Shown piece by piece: positions 1 through 7,743 of a DNA stretch of 32,919 nt. The stretch is taken from positions 1 through 32,919 of the forward strand of contig JAJPIK010000116.1 in assembly GCA_021324795.1 (NCBI GenBank), given 5' to 3'. The translations under genes were made by a program, and so were the position numbers. Below the pieces are notes generated by a model. The model had not been told where the DNA came from, ran no database searches, and saw only the letters and a program-made list of their open reading frames with translations. This stretch comes from Chloroflexota bacterium. GTDB lineage: Bacteria > Chloroflexota > UBA6077 > FW602-bin22 > CADDYW01. Position 1 is the stretch's first letter, and the number at the start of each line of letters is the position of its first letter.

Positions 1-1834
1 ACTCCTGATAGATCTGCGTGAGGGCCGCGGTCTGTTCGGGAGTGCCGACCGGGTGGGGAATCGCCGCGGCTTCGTCCTTCAACACACTGTCAAGGGGCGA
101 GAAAGCCTCCCCCACTCCGAGCTTTTCCGCGATCTGCTGGAGGCGGCTCCAGCCTTGCTGCGCCGTAGCCAGCTCATCGCCACCCCGCGCGAGCATGCCC
201 GCGGCGAGCATCAGCCCAAGCTGGCGCCGCCGCTGATAGTCTTGATCTGATTCCCCCGGCTGCTGAGGAACGGCAGCGATCGCCACGCCGGGTACGCTTG
301 TCGAGCCGGGCGGAAGGCGGGGAGGATTTAGCCCGGAGTAGGCGCCTTCGCCCCCGGTGCCGGGGATCCCGTGATAGGCGTCGAGCCGTTCGAAGAAGTC
401 GGCCGGGACGGAGCCGCCCCGCGCAACGATCGACCGGACCGCGGATTGAATATCAGGGTCGGCGGCTGCCGGTAGAACGGGTGATCGGTAGGCAAAATTG
501 GGAGGTTGTCCCAAGAGTACGGATCCGTACTCTTGGGCGCCGATGAGTTCGGTGTTGACGCTGGCCCGACTGATCGTTTCATGGGGCACCCCTGCTGCTT
601 TCAATGCTGCAAGTATTGTATCACGGAAAGGACCACCTTGACCCTCGTAATCGATGAACTGAACCAGTTGTCCATCGGACGAAAGATCAAACCCCTGTCC
701 CACCCGTTGCGCAAAATCATCAATTTCCGGCTGGGTCCATTCGCCACCCCCTGGACGAGCAACCGTGATCACATTGGGGTTACCCTCGGGATTCGGCCGA
801 ATAATCCCCACCGCATCTTGCAACGTCTTCCGCCCGAGCAACGCCGCGACATAGCGCTGAGTCTCCGGATTGGCTCCTGGCAGAAGCACCCGCGCATTGA
901 GCTCAGTCCCGCCCTGATAAACTCCCACCCGCTCGGGCACAACCACGTGCGGAATCCCCAGATCCGTCAAAACCCGGATCTTCCCCGTCGCGGGATCCCA
1001 GCCAAGATTCTGCAAGCGTTCCTGATGGAGACCCCGCACTTCCGGCGCCGATAACGACGGAAGCACCATCCCCGTTTGCGCCGCCGTGTCTGTGCCATAC
1101 TGCCCCATCGAGACCGAAATCGTGGGCGATTTTTCGCCATTCGACAATCCCGGCGATTCTTGGGTTGACTCGCCCGAAACACCCCCCGACTTGACCGCGT
1201 TATTTTCGCCCCCGATGGCATTTTGCGCATCTGCCGGCGCCGAAAGTCGTCCCCGCACCCCGCGCGCGACGTTCGCGATTCCCTCACCGAGCGCTCCCCC
1301 CAGCATCCCCAGGTTGGCACCTGTCTCGACGTTCTGCGCCGTCTGCGCCGGACTCGCCCCGGTCGCCAGCGAGTAGCCGCCGCCGAGGACGCCACCCACC
1401 GCCGCGCCGATCGCTGGCACCTTCCCGATCCCTCCCAGCATCATCGTCGGGTCGGTCGCCACGTCGGTCGTCGTCGCGCCGATCCCCGTGATGATTCCGC
1501 GCGTCGGGTCAGCATGCTGCGCGGACCAATCCATCAGCTTCGCCTGGTCTTGCTGGGCCAGATCGAGCGCCTGCCCCAGCCGCACATTCACCGGTTGACT
1601 CGGATCCGTCTGCGCCCAGTAGGTCGCCAGCTTCTGGCCGGGCGAGCCGCGCGGGGCCAGCGGGTTCGGCAAGCCGAGATCAACAGCTTGGCCCAGCCGG
1701 GGCAGCTCGTGAATCACCGACACGGCGGCATTGACGACCGAGCCGAACGGATTTGCCGCGACGTTCTGCGCGGTCTGCCCGATCCCCTGGGCAACGTTTC
1801 CGATTGTCTGACCAATCGTCGGTGCTGCTGGCAT
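1..1834 (-). CDS. Hypothetical protein, partial at left edge; virion- or mobile-element-like
   Basis: One reading frame stays open on the minus strand from the left edge of the window to an in-frame stop at 1942-1940, giving about 611 residues with the C-terminus missing. The ATG at 1834 has a GGAG seven bases upstream; an in-frame ATG at 1900 (weaker GGGGAA) would add 22 residues. The N-terminal 200 residues are Gly/Ala/Gln-rich with several hydrophobic Gly-rich stretches (for example AAVGGVLGGGYSLATGA). A polar Ser/Gly/Asn linker follows, then a mixed alpha/beta part containing VQFIDYEGQGG, then a Pro/Gly-rich part. I recognise no catalytic motif. The long low-complexity layout resembles internal virion proteins and 'polyvalent' proteins of phages and conjugative elements, but this is a guess. 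A 28-bp perfect palindrome lies inside the frame. It is transcribed away from the metabolic genes. Confidence 0.6.
   Translation of the reverse strand, partial: MPAAPTIGQTIGNVAQGIGQTAQNVAANPFGSVVNAAVSVIHELPRLGQAVDLGLPNPLAPRGSPGQKLATYWAQTDPSQPVNVRLGQALDLAQQDQAKLMDWSAQHADPTRGIITGIGATTTDVATDPTMMLGGIGKVPAIGAAVGGVLGGGYSLATGASPAQTAQNVETGANLGMLGGALGEGIANVARGVRGRLSAPADAQNAIGGENNAVKSGGVSGESTQESPGLSNGEKSPTISVSMGQYGTDTAAQTGMVLPSLSAPEVRGLHQERLQNLGWDPATGKIRVLTDLGIPHVVVPERVGVYQGGTELNARVLLPGANPETQRYVAALLGRKTLQDAVGIIRPNPEGNPNVITVARPGGGEWTQPEIDDFAQRVGQGFDLSSDGQLVQFIDYEGQGGPFRDTILAALKAAGVPHETISRASVNTELIGAQEYGSVLLGQPPNFAYRSPVLPAAADPDIQSAVRSIVARGGSVPADFFERLDAYHGIPGTGGEGAYSGLNPPRLPPGSTSVPGVAIAAVPQQPGESDQDYQRRRQLGLMLAAGMLARGGDELATAQQGWSRLQQIAEKLGVGEAFSPLDSVLKDEAAAIPHPVGTPEQTAALTQIYQE
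510..537. repeat. 28-bp perfect palindrome inside the left-edge ORF
   Basis: The arm CCCAAGAGTACGGA is followed directly by its exact reverse complement, giving 14 paired bases with no spacer and a BamHI-type GGATCC at the centre. The flanking bases (509 T, 538 C) do not pair. It lies inside the open frame at the left edge and encodes an ordinary-looking segment (GAQEYGSVLLG). Confidence 0.9.
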
Positions 1835-1953
1835 CGCCGCGCTCCATGTCGTCTCGTTTGGCAGCGGAATCGCCTGATCGACCGTCGACCCAGTGGGCAT
1901 CACGTGCAGGTTCCCCAGCAGACAGCGCACTGGCCTTCCTCAATCGCCGAGCC

Positions 1954-1983
1954 TTGACACGGCCCTACCGGATTGACTATTCT
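1954..1983 (+). promoter_or_regulatory. Predicted sigma-70-type promoter for the sulfatase operon
   Basis: A perfect -35 TTGACA (1954-1959), an 18-base spacer and a -10 TATTCT (1978-1983, 4/6) lie 38 bases before the sulfatase ATG at 2021. The region is between divergently oriented genes, which suits a promoter. Confidence 0.6.
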
Positions 1984-2020
1984 GCGGTCAGGGGAAGTTC
2001 AAAGGAGAGAAGACGCAGGC

Positions 2021-3592
2021 ATGCCCGATCAATCCCACCGCCCGAACTTCTTGTTTGTCATGGCCGATCAGCTCAGTGCGTTGGCGACCTCACCGTACGG
2101 TAATTCCGACGTCCTGACGCCAAACCTGGCGCGTCTCGCCGAGCGCGGCGTCACTTTCGAGCACAGTTACTGCAACTTTCCGCTCTGCGCGCCGTCGCGG
2201 GCCTCGATGATGGCCGGCCAGCTCGCCGGCCATCTGCCGGTGAACGATAACTCGGAAGAGCTGCCGGCCTCGGTGCCGACCTTCGTTCATCACTTGCGCC
2301 GAGCAGGCTATTACACCGCGCTCTCCGGCAAGATGCACTTCGTTGGGCCGGACCAGCTCCACGGCTTCGAAGACCGCTTCACTACTGACATTTATCCGTC
2401 GGACTACATGTGGACGAAGACGTGGGCGAACCAGGGCGATCCCCCACGTCGGGTAGGCTTACCCGGCGATAGGGAGATTGGCAAGACCTACGACCGCCAG
2501 ATGGCGCAAATGGTCAAGGAGTCGGGTGTCCTTCCCTGGTCCTACCAGCTTGAATACGATGAGGAGGTCCATTTCCGCGCGCTCGCATGCATTCGGGGTC
2601 TGGCCTGCCGTCGTGGCGAGCGCGCCAGCCAGCCCTGGTTCCTCTGCGTCTCCTACACTCATCCCCACGATCCGTATCGCATCACCCGCGAATACTGGGA
2701 CCGCTACGCAGGTGTCGACTTCAAGATGCCGGACGATCCGCCGCCCGGTTACGCTCCCCATCCATCTGATATCTGGTCAATCACCTACCACGGCATCGAC
2801 CGGGTCGGCATCACCCGCGAGGATGTCTACAAGTCGCGCCGGGGCTACTACGCCTCGACCAGCTACGTCGACGACAAGCTCGGCCACCTGGTGAATGAGC
2901 TCGACCGCCTGGGCCTGCTCGACAACACGATCGTTATCTTCACCAGCGACCACGGCGATCAATGTGGCGAGCACGGCATGTGGTTCAAGCGGATCGTCCG
3001 CGAGTGGTCGGCCCGGGTGCCGTTGCTGTTTGCTGGTCCGGGCATTGCCGAGGGCCTGCGGGTGAAGGAAAACGTATCGCTTGTGGATCTCTATCCGACG
3101 CTGCTCGACCTGGCCGGGATCACGATTCCAAGCGATCTTCCCCATCGACTCGACGGCCACAGCTTCGCGCCATTCCTGTCCGGCCAGCGCCCGGATCACT
3201 GGTCGAACGAAGTGATCATCGAGAACAACGGAGAGGGGACGATCCGGACGATTCGCGCTCTGGTCAAGGATCAGTACAAGTTCATTTACACGCACGAGCG
3301 GTCCGACCAGCTTTACGATCTCGAGAAAGATCCAGACGAGTGGGACAACGTCGTCGACGACCCCGCCTACGCTGACGTTGCCGAGCGTCTGCGCGCCCGC
3401 ATTTTGGACGGCTGGGACCCGGTCCAATTCCAGGCCGATATCGAGGCTAGTCAGCGACTGCGGAGCTTCCTCAAAGAAGCGTTGTTCCAGGGTACATACC
3501 ATCCCTGGGATTACCAGCCGTTCGTCGACGCCTCGCGCACCTGGGTTCGCCGCTCGCAGAACTTTCAATGGGATCCGTATTTAGGACGGTGA
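2021..3592 (+). CDS. Type I sulfatase (alkaline phosphatase superfamily), cytoplasmic
   Basis: This 523-residue protein should hydrolyse a sulfate ester; it most resembles arylsulfatase/choline-sulfatase-type enzymes. The N-terminal strand ends in the metal ligand MADQ (about residue 16). The sulfatase signature LCAPSR places Cys56 as the residue converted to formylglycine (CxPxR). The second metal site is SDHGDQCGEHG near residue 310. The C-terminus has the usual DQLYDLEKDPDEWDN segment. There is no signal peptide, so it probably acts on an imported substrate. The frame is open upstream to 1973, but the ATG at 2021 is chosen because AAAGGAGA lies before it and homology starts at HRPNFLFVMADQ. 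The following dehydrogenase starts 10 bases after its stop, so the two are likely cotranscribed. The exact substrate cannot be read from sequence. Confidence 0.93.
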   Translation: MPDQSHRPNFLFVMADQLSALATSPYGNSDVLTPNLARLAERGVTFEHSYCNFPLCAPSRASMMAGQLAGHLPVNDNSEELPASVPTFVHHLRRAGYYTALSGKMHFVGPDQLHGFEDRFTTDIYPSDYMWTKTWANQGDPPRRVGLPGDREIGKTYDRQMAQMVKESGVLPWSYQLEYDEEVHFRALACIRGLACRRGERASQPWFLCVSYTHPHDPYRITREYWDRYAGVDFKMPDDPPPGYAPHPSDIWSITYHGIDRVGITREDVYKSRRGYYASTSYVDDKLGHLVNELDRLGLLDNTIVIFTSDHGDQCGEHGMWFKRIVREWSARVPLLFAGPGIAEGLRVKENVSLVDLYPTLLDLAGITIPSDLPHRLDGHSFAPFLSGQRPDHWSNEVIIENNGEGTIRTIRALVKDQYKFIYTHERSDQLYDLEKDPDEWDNVVDDPAYADVAERLRARILDGWDPVQFQADIEASQRLRSFLKEALFQGTYHPWDYQPFVDASRTWVRRSQNFQWDPYLGR

Positions 3593-3602
3593 GGAGAGTA
3601 CG

Positions 3603-4724
3603 ATGCGCGATCAGCTACGTCTCGGTGTCGTTGGCGCCGGGAGCATCGCGGTGCGGGGCATTCTGCCCCATCTTAGTCAGGACGATGTCCAGGATCGGGT
3701 GCGGCTGGCAGCGGTCTGCGATCCGGTGCCCGGACGGGCCGAGGCGGCGGCGGCGAAGTTCGGCGTCGAGCGTGCCTTTACCGAGCTCGAAGACCTGCTC
3801 GCCCACGGCGAGGTCGACGCGGTCTCGATCGCCTCGCCGATTGGCTTGCATTACCAGCAGGGCCTCGCCGCGCTGCGCGCCGGCAAGCACATTCATTTTA
3901 ATAAGACCATGTCGACCACGGTGGCCGAGGCGACCGAGCTGATCGAGCTGGCCCGAACGAAGGGGCTGAAGATCGTCGCCTCGCCCGGCGAGATGCTCCG
4001 ACCGCACAATCAGCAGATCAAGAAGCTGATCCGCGAGGGGGCGATCGGCACGCTGTGCTGGGCGGTGGCAGGCGCAGCCTTCGGCACCTATCACGAGCGC
4101 GAGCGGGTCCGCCAGGGCGACGATCCCCTGTCGAATATCGACCCCTCCTGGTACTACCGCAAGCCGGGCGGTGGACCGCTCTACGATATGACGGTCTACG
4201 CTCTCCACGGCCTGACCGGCGTGCTGGGTCCCGCCAAGCGGGTGACAGCGATGTCCGGCGTCCGCATCGCCGAGCGCGAGTTCCGTGGACGCATGGTTCC
4301 CTGCGACGCCGACGATAATACGCTGATTCTCCTCGACTTCGGGAATAATCTCTTCGCCCTGGCCTACGGTGCGGCGGCGGGCCGAATTACCGAGGGCTTC
4401 ATGGGTAGCTACTTCGGCACGGCAGGAGCGATCGTCGGCCTGACCCTGAATGGCCAGCCATTCGACTATCCCGGACGCGAGCTCGCTATGCAAGCCCCGA
4501 ATGGCAAAGGCAACCAGTGGCTTTTGCCCCACGTCGTCGGGCCACACCGCCAGATCGAAGAGCAGCACGTCTACGAAGACGTCATGCAGCTTGTCGACTG
4601 GGTACGTGAAGACAAGCCAACCATCGTTACTGCTGAGCACGCCCGCCACGTCATCGACATCATCGAGTCAGCCTACCGCTCGGCAGAGACAGGGCAAGCG
4701 CAGGAGCTGACGACGACGTTTTGA
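3603..4724 (+). CDS. Gfo/Idh/MocA-family NAD(P)-dependent oxidoreductase
   Basis: This 373-residue protein begins with a Rossmann fold (GVVGAGSIA, residues 9-16), followed by the DAVSIASP strand and a C-terminal alpha/beta domain (GGGPLYDMTVYALHGLTGVLG). Family members oxidise a hydroxyl of sugars, cyclitols or glycosides with NAD(P). The usual catalytic EKP motif is replaced by NKTMS (residues 100-104): the Lys is kept, but Glu and Pro are not. The start has GAGGAGAG just upstream. It lies 10 bases behind the sulfatase, suggesting it acts on the same or a desulfated substrate. The C-terminal segment HVIDIIESAYRSAETGQ is typical of the family. Confidence 0.93.
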   Translation: MRDQLRLGVVGAGSIAVRGILPHLSQDDVQDRVRLAAVCDPVPGRAEAAAAKFGVERAFTELEDLLAHGEVDAVSIASPIGLHYQQGLAALRAGKHIHFNKTMSTTVAEATELIELARTKGLKIVASPGEMLRPHNQQIKKLIREGAIGTLCWAVAGAAFGTYHERERVRQGDDPLSNIDPSWYYRKPGGGPLYDMTVYALHGLTGVLGPAKRVTAMSGVRIAEREFRGRMVPCDADDNTLILLDFGNNLFALAYGAAAGRITEGFMGSYFGTAGAIVGLTLNGQPFDYPGRELAMQAPNGKGNQWLLPHVVGPHRQIEEQHVYEDVMQLVDWVREDKPTIVTAEHARHVIDIIESAYRSAETGQAQELTTTF

Positions 4725-4751
4725 AGCTCGCCGCGGTTCGGTGTCCTGGCT

Positions 4752-5858
4752 ATGAAGCAACTTCGTCGATGCAAGACTCTGATGAGCACCTCTAAGGGGT
4801 GCCGCTTCCGGTCGGTAGCCATGCGGAGTGGCATACGTCTGGCGGTTCTGATTCTCGTTAGTGGGATTGTCTGGGCCGGCGGGACGCGGTCAGCGCATGC
4901 CGGCCTGCTCACTGGCAATGGCAGCTACCGCGTTTTCCTGCCTTTGATCGTCAACGGCGCTCTGTCAACGCCCACCCCCACCCCGACGGAGGTGCCTACC
5001 TCTAATCAGCCTCCGACCGACGAGAGCTATTACGTCAGCACCACGGATCCGAGCACGGCCTATGACCTCGGCTGCAAACAGGGCGAGGCCGATGCCAGCG
5101 TCTCCCCGCCGGCCAACAGCCTGGTCGTGCTCGACTTCGGCGGCCAGCTTGCTGATGGTAGCGGTACTCTGCTGATCGATGGGGTCAGCATCAGTAACGC
5201 CCAGATCGAAGCGGTAGCCGAGGCCTTCGCGCACGGTTACTGGTACTGCACCGGTACCGCCGATACCACGTCGGTCCTTACCCTGGCCCTGGGCACTAAC
5301 AATTCCAACGACGACGTCAACGCGGCGGGTGGGCAAGTCTGGGCACAGGTCGTCGCGGCGGTTGCTGCCGCCGATCGAACGCAAGGATACAATGCACAGG
5401 TCGTCGTCGAAGGCGCCAACGACCTTGAACCGGATTGGATGGACGTCGCCGACAGCGAAGCCTGGGTCAACGGCTACGCCGCGGCCGCTTCTGCCTTGTA
5501 CGTGGATTTCGGCTCCGCGGATGGCTGTCCGACCGATAGCTCGGCCAATGCTGCCTGTAGCAATGGCTGGACGCAGAACGATGTCTGGTACGTCAGTTGG
5601 GGAGCAAGCGCGGCGCGACCGTTGCCGGAGATTTATTACGACGCGAATGCCTGGCAGTGGGAGATGATCGCGCTTTACGGCGTCGAGTACCAGGGAAGTC
5701 GGGGGCGGATCTCCTTTCTCGGACCACTCGATACCTATCCGCTCTGGTCCAGCACCAATAGCCCCGCCCAGGCCTGGCAAGAGTTTTGTGCCGCCTTGAA
5801 CAGTCAGCCGGCCACGGTGCAAACTATGCCCTATTCGGTTGAGATCACCAGCGAATGA
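4752..5858 (+). CDS. Exported protein of unknown function, glycosidase-like features
   Basis: The 368-residue frame holds an obvious signal peptide, MRSGIRLAVLILVSGIVW, ending near SAHA. This begins at an internal ATG (4821), which may be the true start, as no upstream ATG has a clear ribosome site. After cleavage comes SYRVFLPLIVNG, a motif I associate with exported Chloroflexota proteins, then a TPTPTPT linker. The mature domain starts at YDLGCKQGEAD. It includes VVLDFGGQL, LTLALGTNNS, NDLEPDW, WVNGYAAA, Cys-containing loops (DGCPTDSS, AACSNGW), VWYVSWG and LPEIYYD. The pattern of alternating strands with acidic ends resembles glycoside-hydrolase-like TIM barrels of unassigned exported proteins, but no family assignment is certain. 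It overlaps the next frame by the ATGA at 5855-5858. Confidence 0.8.
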   Translation: MKQLRRCKTLMSTSKGCRFRSVAMRSGIRLAVLILVSGIVWAGGTRSAHAGLLTGNGSYRVFLPLIVNGALSTPTPTPTEVPTSNQPPTDESYYVSTTDPSTAYDLGCKQGEADASVSPPANSLVVLDFGGQLADGSGTLLIDGVSISNAQIEAVAEAFAHGYWYCTGTADTTSVLTLALGTNNSNDDVNAAGGQVWAQVVAAVAAADRTQGYNAQVVVEGANDLEPDWMDVADSEAWVNGYAAAASALYVDFGSADGCPTDSSANAACSNGWTQNDVWYVSWGASAARPLPEIYYDANAWQWEMIALYGVEYQGSRGRISFLGPLDTYPLWSSTNSPAQAWQEFCAALNSQPATVQTMPYSVEITSE

Positions 5859-5878
5859 GGATGGGGAGGGGTGAAAGG

Positions 5879-6445
5879 ATGGGGAAGCGGCGATCCAGGG
5901 GATTGGCCGGGCTAATCGCGATCGGGGTGGTGGTGCTCGGGGTGGGAATCGGGACAGCCCTGGCCCAGCCCTCGGCCGGCCCGGCGGGCTGGCCGATCGC
6001 CAAGGCGCAGCTCTGGGAGCGCGAGCAAGCCGAGCTTGCCCAGGCACGCTCTCATCCTCGTCCGAAGCTGCCCTCGGCCGGCCTCGCCCCGGCCGTCGAA
6101 GCACTGCCCCCGCGTCAAGCCGGCATTATCGCGATGCGCCAGGGGCCGTTTCCCCCAACCCAATTCCTCGTCCGCGACGTCTGGCAAGGGCCCGTCGGTT
6201 CGGCGTGGGTTCTCGTCTACGCCGGTGCTACTCGGGGTGCCGCTGCCAGCGCTCCCCCCTCTCAGGGCGCCCTTCGCCTCTTCCAGGAATCGTCGACCAT
6301 GCACCTGACCCCCATCGGGACCTTCTCGGCCCCCGATGGGACTGGCCCCCTCACGATTACCGCGGCGAGCGGGAATCGGCTGCAACTCACGACCGACGGT
6401 GGCACCTCTCTCTCCTTCGATCTGGTCACCCGCCAGTTCCGGTAA
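5879..6445 (+). CDS. Small exported protein of unknown function
   Basis: This 188-residue protein starts with a signal peptide (MGKRRSRGLAGLIAIGVVVLG, cleavage near ALAQ). I chose the ATG at 5879 because GGGGAGGGG precedes it at suitable spacing; two earlier in-frame ATGs (5855, 5861) lack a ribosome site. The mature part has a charged helical stretch (WEREQAELAQARSHPRP), then beta-rich sequence (QFLVRDVWQGPVGSAWVLVYAGA, GTFSAPDGTGPLTI, LQLTTDGGTSLSFDLVTRQFR). No domain is recognised. It follows the previous exported protein almost without a gap, so the two are probably translated from one message and may work together outside the cell. Confidence 0.75.
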   Translation: MGKRRSRGLAGLIAIGVVVLGVGIGTALAQPSAGPAGWPIAKAQLWEREQAELAQARSHPRPKLPSAGLAPAVEALPPRQAGIIAMRQGPFPPTQFLVRDVWQGPVGSAWVLVYAGATRGAAASAPPSQGALRLFQESSTMHLTPIGTFSAPDGTGPLTITAASGNRLQLTTDGGTSLSFDLVTRQFR

Positions 6446-6459
6446 ACCTGCCGAAGATC

Positions 6460-6489
6460 TTGACACGCTCCCCCGAAAAGTGGTATCGT
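6460..6489 (+). promoter_or_regulatory. Candidate promoter upstream of aroF leader
   Basis: A perfect TTGACA (6460-6465), an 18-base spacer and TATCGT (6484-6489, 4/6) lie just after the preceding stop codon. It would give a leader of about 315 bases before the DAHP synthase gene. Confidence 0.4.
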
Positions 6490-6598
6490 GCGATTGCCTG
6501 AGCGACCAAGCGTCGCAATTTGTTTGGCAGAGGGACGTCGCCATAACGACGGCGTCGAGCGTCACTTGATGACCAGCGCGGTTGTCTCCTACCGAAAC

Positions 6599-6607
6599 TG
6601 GTATGAT
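6599..6607 (+). promoter_or_regulatory. Candidate extended -10 promoter element upstream of aroF
   Basis: TGGTATGAT fits the extended -10 pattern (TGn followed by TATGAT, 5/6). No good -35 is visible. Transcription from here would begin near 6614 and include both leader hairpins. Confidence 0.4.
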
Positions 6608-6662
6608 TACTGGTTCGTGTTTGGACAGCGCGCCGTGGATGATTCGCGGTAATCCAGCGAAC

Positions 6663-6766
6663 GCAGCCACGGACGCGCCGATGGTCGTCTCGTGGCTGCC
6701 GTGAAATCCCCTCCTCGCATTCCCCCAACGAGCCAGGAGACACCAGAGACGGTCTCCTGGCTCGTT
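6663..6766 (+). promoter_or_regulatory. Two-hairpin leader (possible attenuator) before aroF
   Basis: Hairpin 1 pairs GCAGCCACG (6663-6671) with CGTGGCTGC (6691-6699), and GACG with CGTC continues the stem inside after a one-base bulge. Hairpin 2 pairs AACGAGCCAGGAGAC (6727-6741) with GTCTCCTGGCTCGTT (6752-6766): 15 perfect pairs with a 10-base loop, followed by TTTGCG. CCCAACG (6724-6730) can instead pair with CGTTGGG (6769-6775), so two mutually exclusive folds are possible. The leader ends about 28 bases before the GGAGGA ribosome site of aroF. The T tract after hairpin 2 is short, so an intrinsic terminator is uncertain. Confidence 0.55.
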
Positions 6767-6810
6767 TGCGTTGGGATGGCCTAGTTGAAGAATTGGAGGA
6801 GAGGATCCCA

Positions 6811-7689
6811 ATGGCTATCGTCGTTAACGATCCCGCGCCGTCAACCCAACCCCAGTCGAGCTCCCCGCGTCCTTACCGTTTAGCTTACCGCGGCGCTCGG
6901 CCGAAACCGAGCGTCGTCCAGGTTGGCGACGTCGCTTTTGGCGATGGCCAGCTTGTCGTCATGGCTGGACCGTGCGCGGTCGAAAGTCGTACCCAGCTCC
7001 TCGAAACAGCGCATCAGGTGCGTGAGGCCGGTGCACGCGTCCTGCGTGGTGGCGCCTTCAAGCCCCGGACGTCGCCATACGATTTTCAGGGACTTGGCGA
7101 AGCCGCGCTCGAGCTGCTCGCCGAGGCGCGCGCGGCGACCGGCCTGTTGATCATCACCGAAGCGATGGACTCCGGTGACGTCGAGCTGGTCGCGCGCTAC
7201 GCCGACATCCTCCAAATCGGCTCGCGCAACATGAGCGCCTTTCGGCTCCTCCAGCGAGCCGCCGAAACTGGCAAGCCGATCCTGCTCAAGCGCGGCTTCC
7301 AGTCGACGATCCGGGAATGGCTCTGCAGCGCCGAGTACATCCTCGCCCACGGCAACGATCAGGTCATCCTCTGCGAGCGCGGCATTCGGACGTTCGACAG
7401 TGAGTTCACCCGCAATACACTCGATCTGAACGCGGTCCCGGTTCTGCGTCAGGAAACCCACCTGCCCATCGTCGTCGACCCGAGCCACGGCACTGGCCGG
7501 GCCGAGCTCGTCCCGACTATGGCCCGCGCCGCGGTCGCAACCGGCCCCGATGGCTTACTGATCGAAGTTCACTGTGACCCTGCCGCCGCGCTCAGCGATG
7601 GCCGGCAGACGATTCACACCAGCACCTTCGCTCAGCTCATGGACGACTTACGGGGATTGGGGCAGTATTTAGGGAGGCCAGTCTGCTGA
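6811..7689 (+). CDS. aroF: 3-deoxy-7-phosphoheptulonate (DAHP) synthase, type I-beta, catalytic core only
   Basis: This enzyme condenses phosphoenolpyruvate with erythrose 4-phosphate, the first step of the shikimate pathway. The 292 residues include [10 protein letters not shown] (50-59, PEP/metal Cys), [11 protein letters not shown] (80-90), [50 protein letters not shown] and [14 protein letters not shown], all standard for the I-beta (KDO8P-synthase-like) class. The ATG at 6811 has GGAGGA ten bases upstream. Only about 40 residues precede the core, so the ferredoxin-like regulatory domain of about 65-70 residues carried by longer homologues (for example the Thermotoga type) is absent. Feedback inhibition by aromatic amino acids is therefore unlikely, and control may rest on the upstream leader. 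It stands alone among non-shikimate genes and converges on the ComA-like gene. Confidence 0.96.
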   Translation: MAIVVNDPAPSTQPQSSSPRPYRLAYRGARPKPSVVQVGDVAFGDGQLVVMAGPCAVESRTQLLETAHQVREAGARVLRGGAFKPRTSPYDFQGLGEAALELLAEARAATGLLIITEAMDSGDVELVARYADILQIGSRNMSAFRLLQRAAETGKPILLKRGFQSTIREWLCSAEYILAHGNDQVILCERGIRTFDSEFTRNTLDLNAVPVLRQETHLPIVVDPSHGTGRAELVPTMARAAVATGPDGLLIEVHCDPAAALSDGRQTIHTSTFAQLMDDLRGLGQYLGRPVC

Positions 7690-7743
7690 GAGGTTGGCGG
7701 AGATTCCAGAGCGTGCCTGGCACCTCGCTCCCCTCTCCGTCAG

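Noticed and set aside
1223..1957. Plus-strand frames in the first 2 kb
   Set aside because: They are Arg/Pro-rich shadows of the minus-strand frame, which is open for more than 1.8 kb with a good ribosome site.
3615..4649. Long open frame on the minus strand opposite the first Gfo/Idh gene
   Set aside because: It mirrors a clear dehydrogenase gene, has no ribosome site or protein-like sequence, and is a product of high GC codon bias. The same holds for minus frames at 2777-3568, 4965-6104, 5912-6811 and 28256-29266.
6599..6810. T-box riboswitch before aroF
   Set aside because: The conserved AGGGTGG-ACCGCG box and a typical specifier stem are absent, so only a generic structured leader is called.
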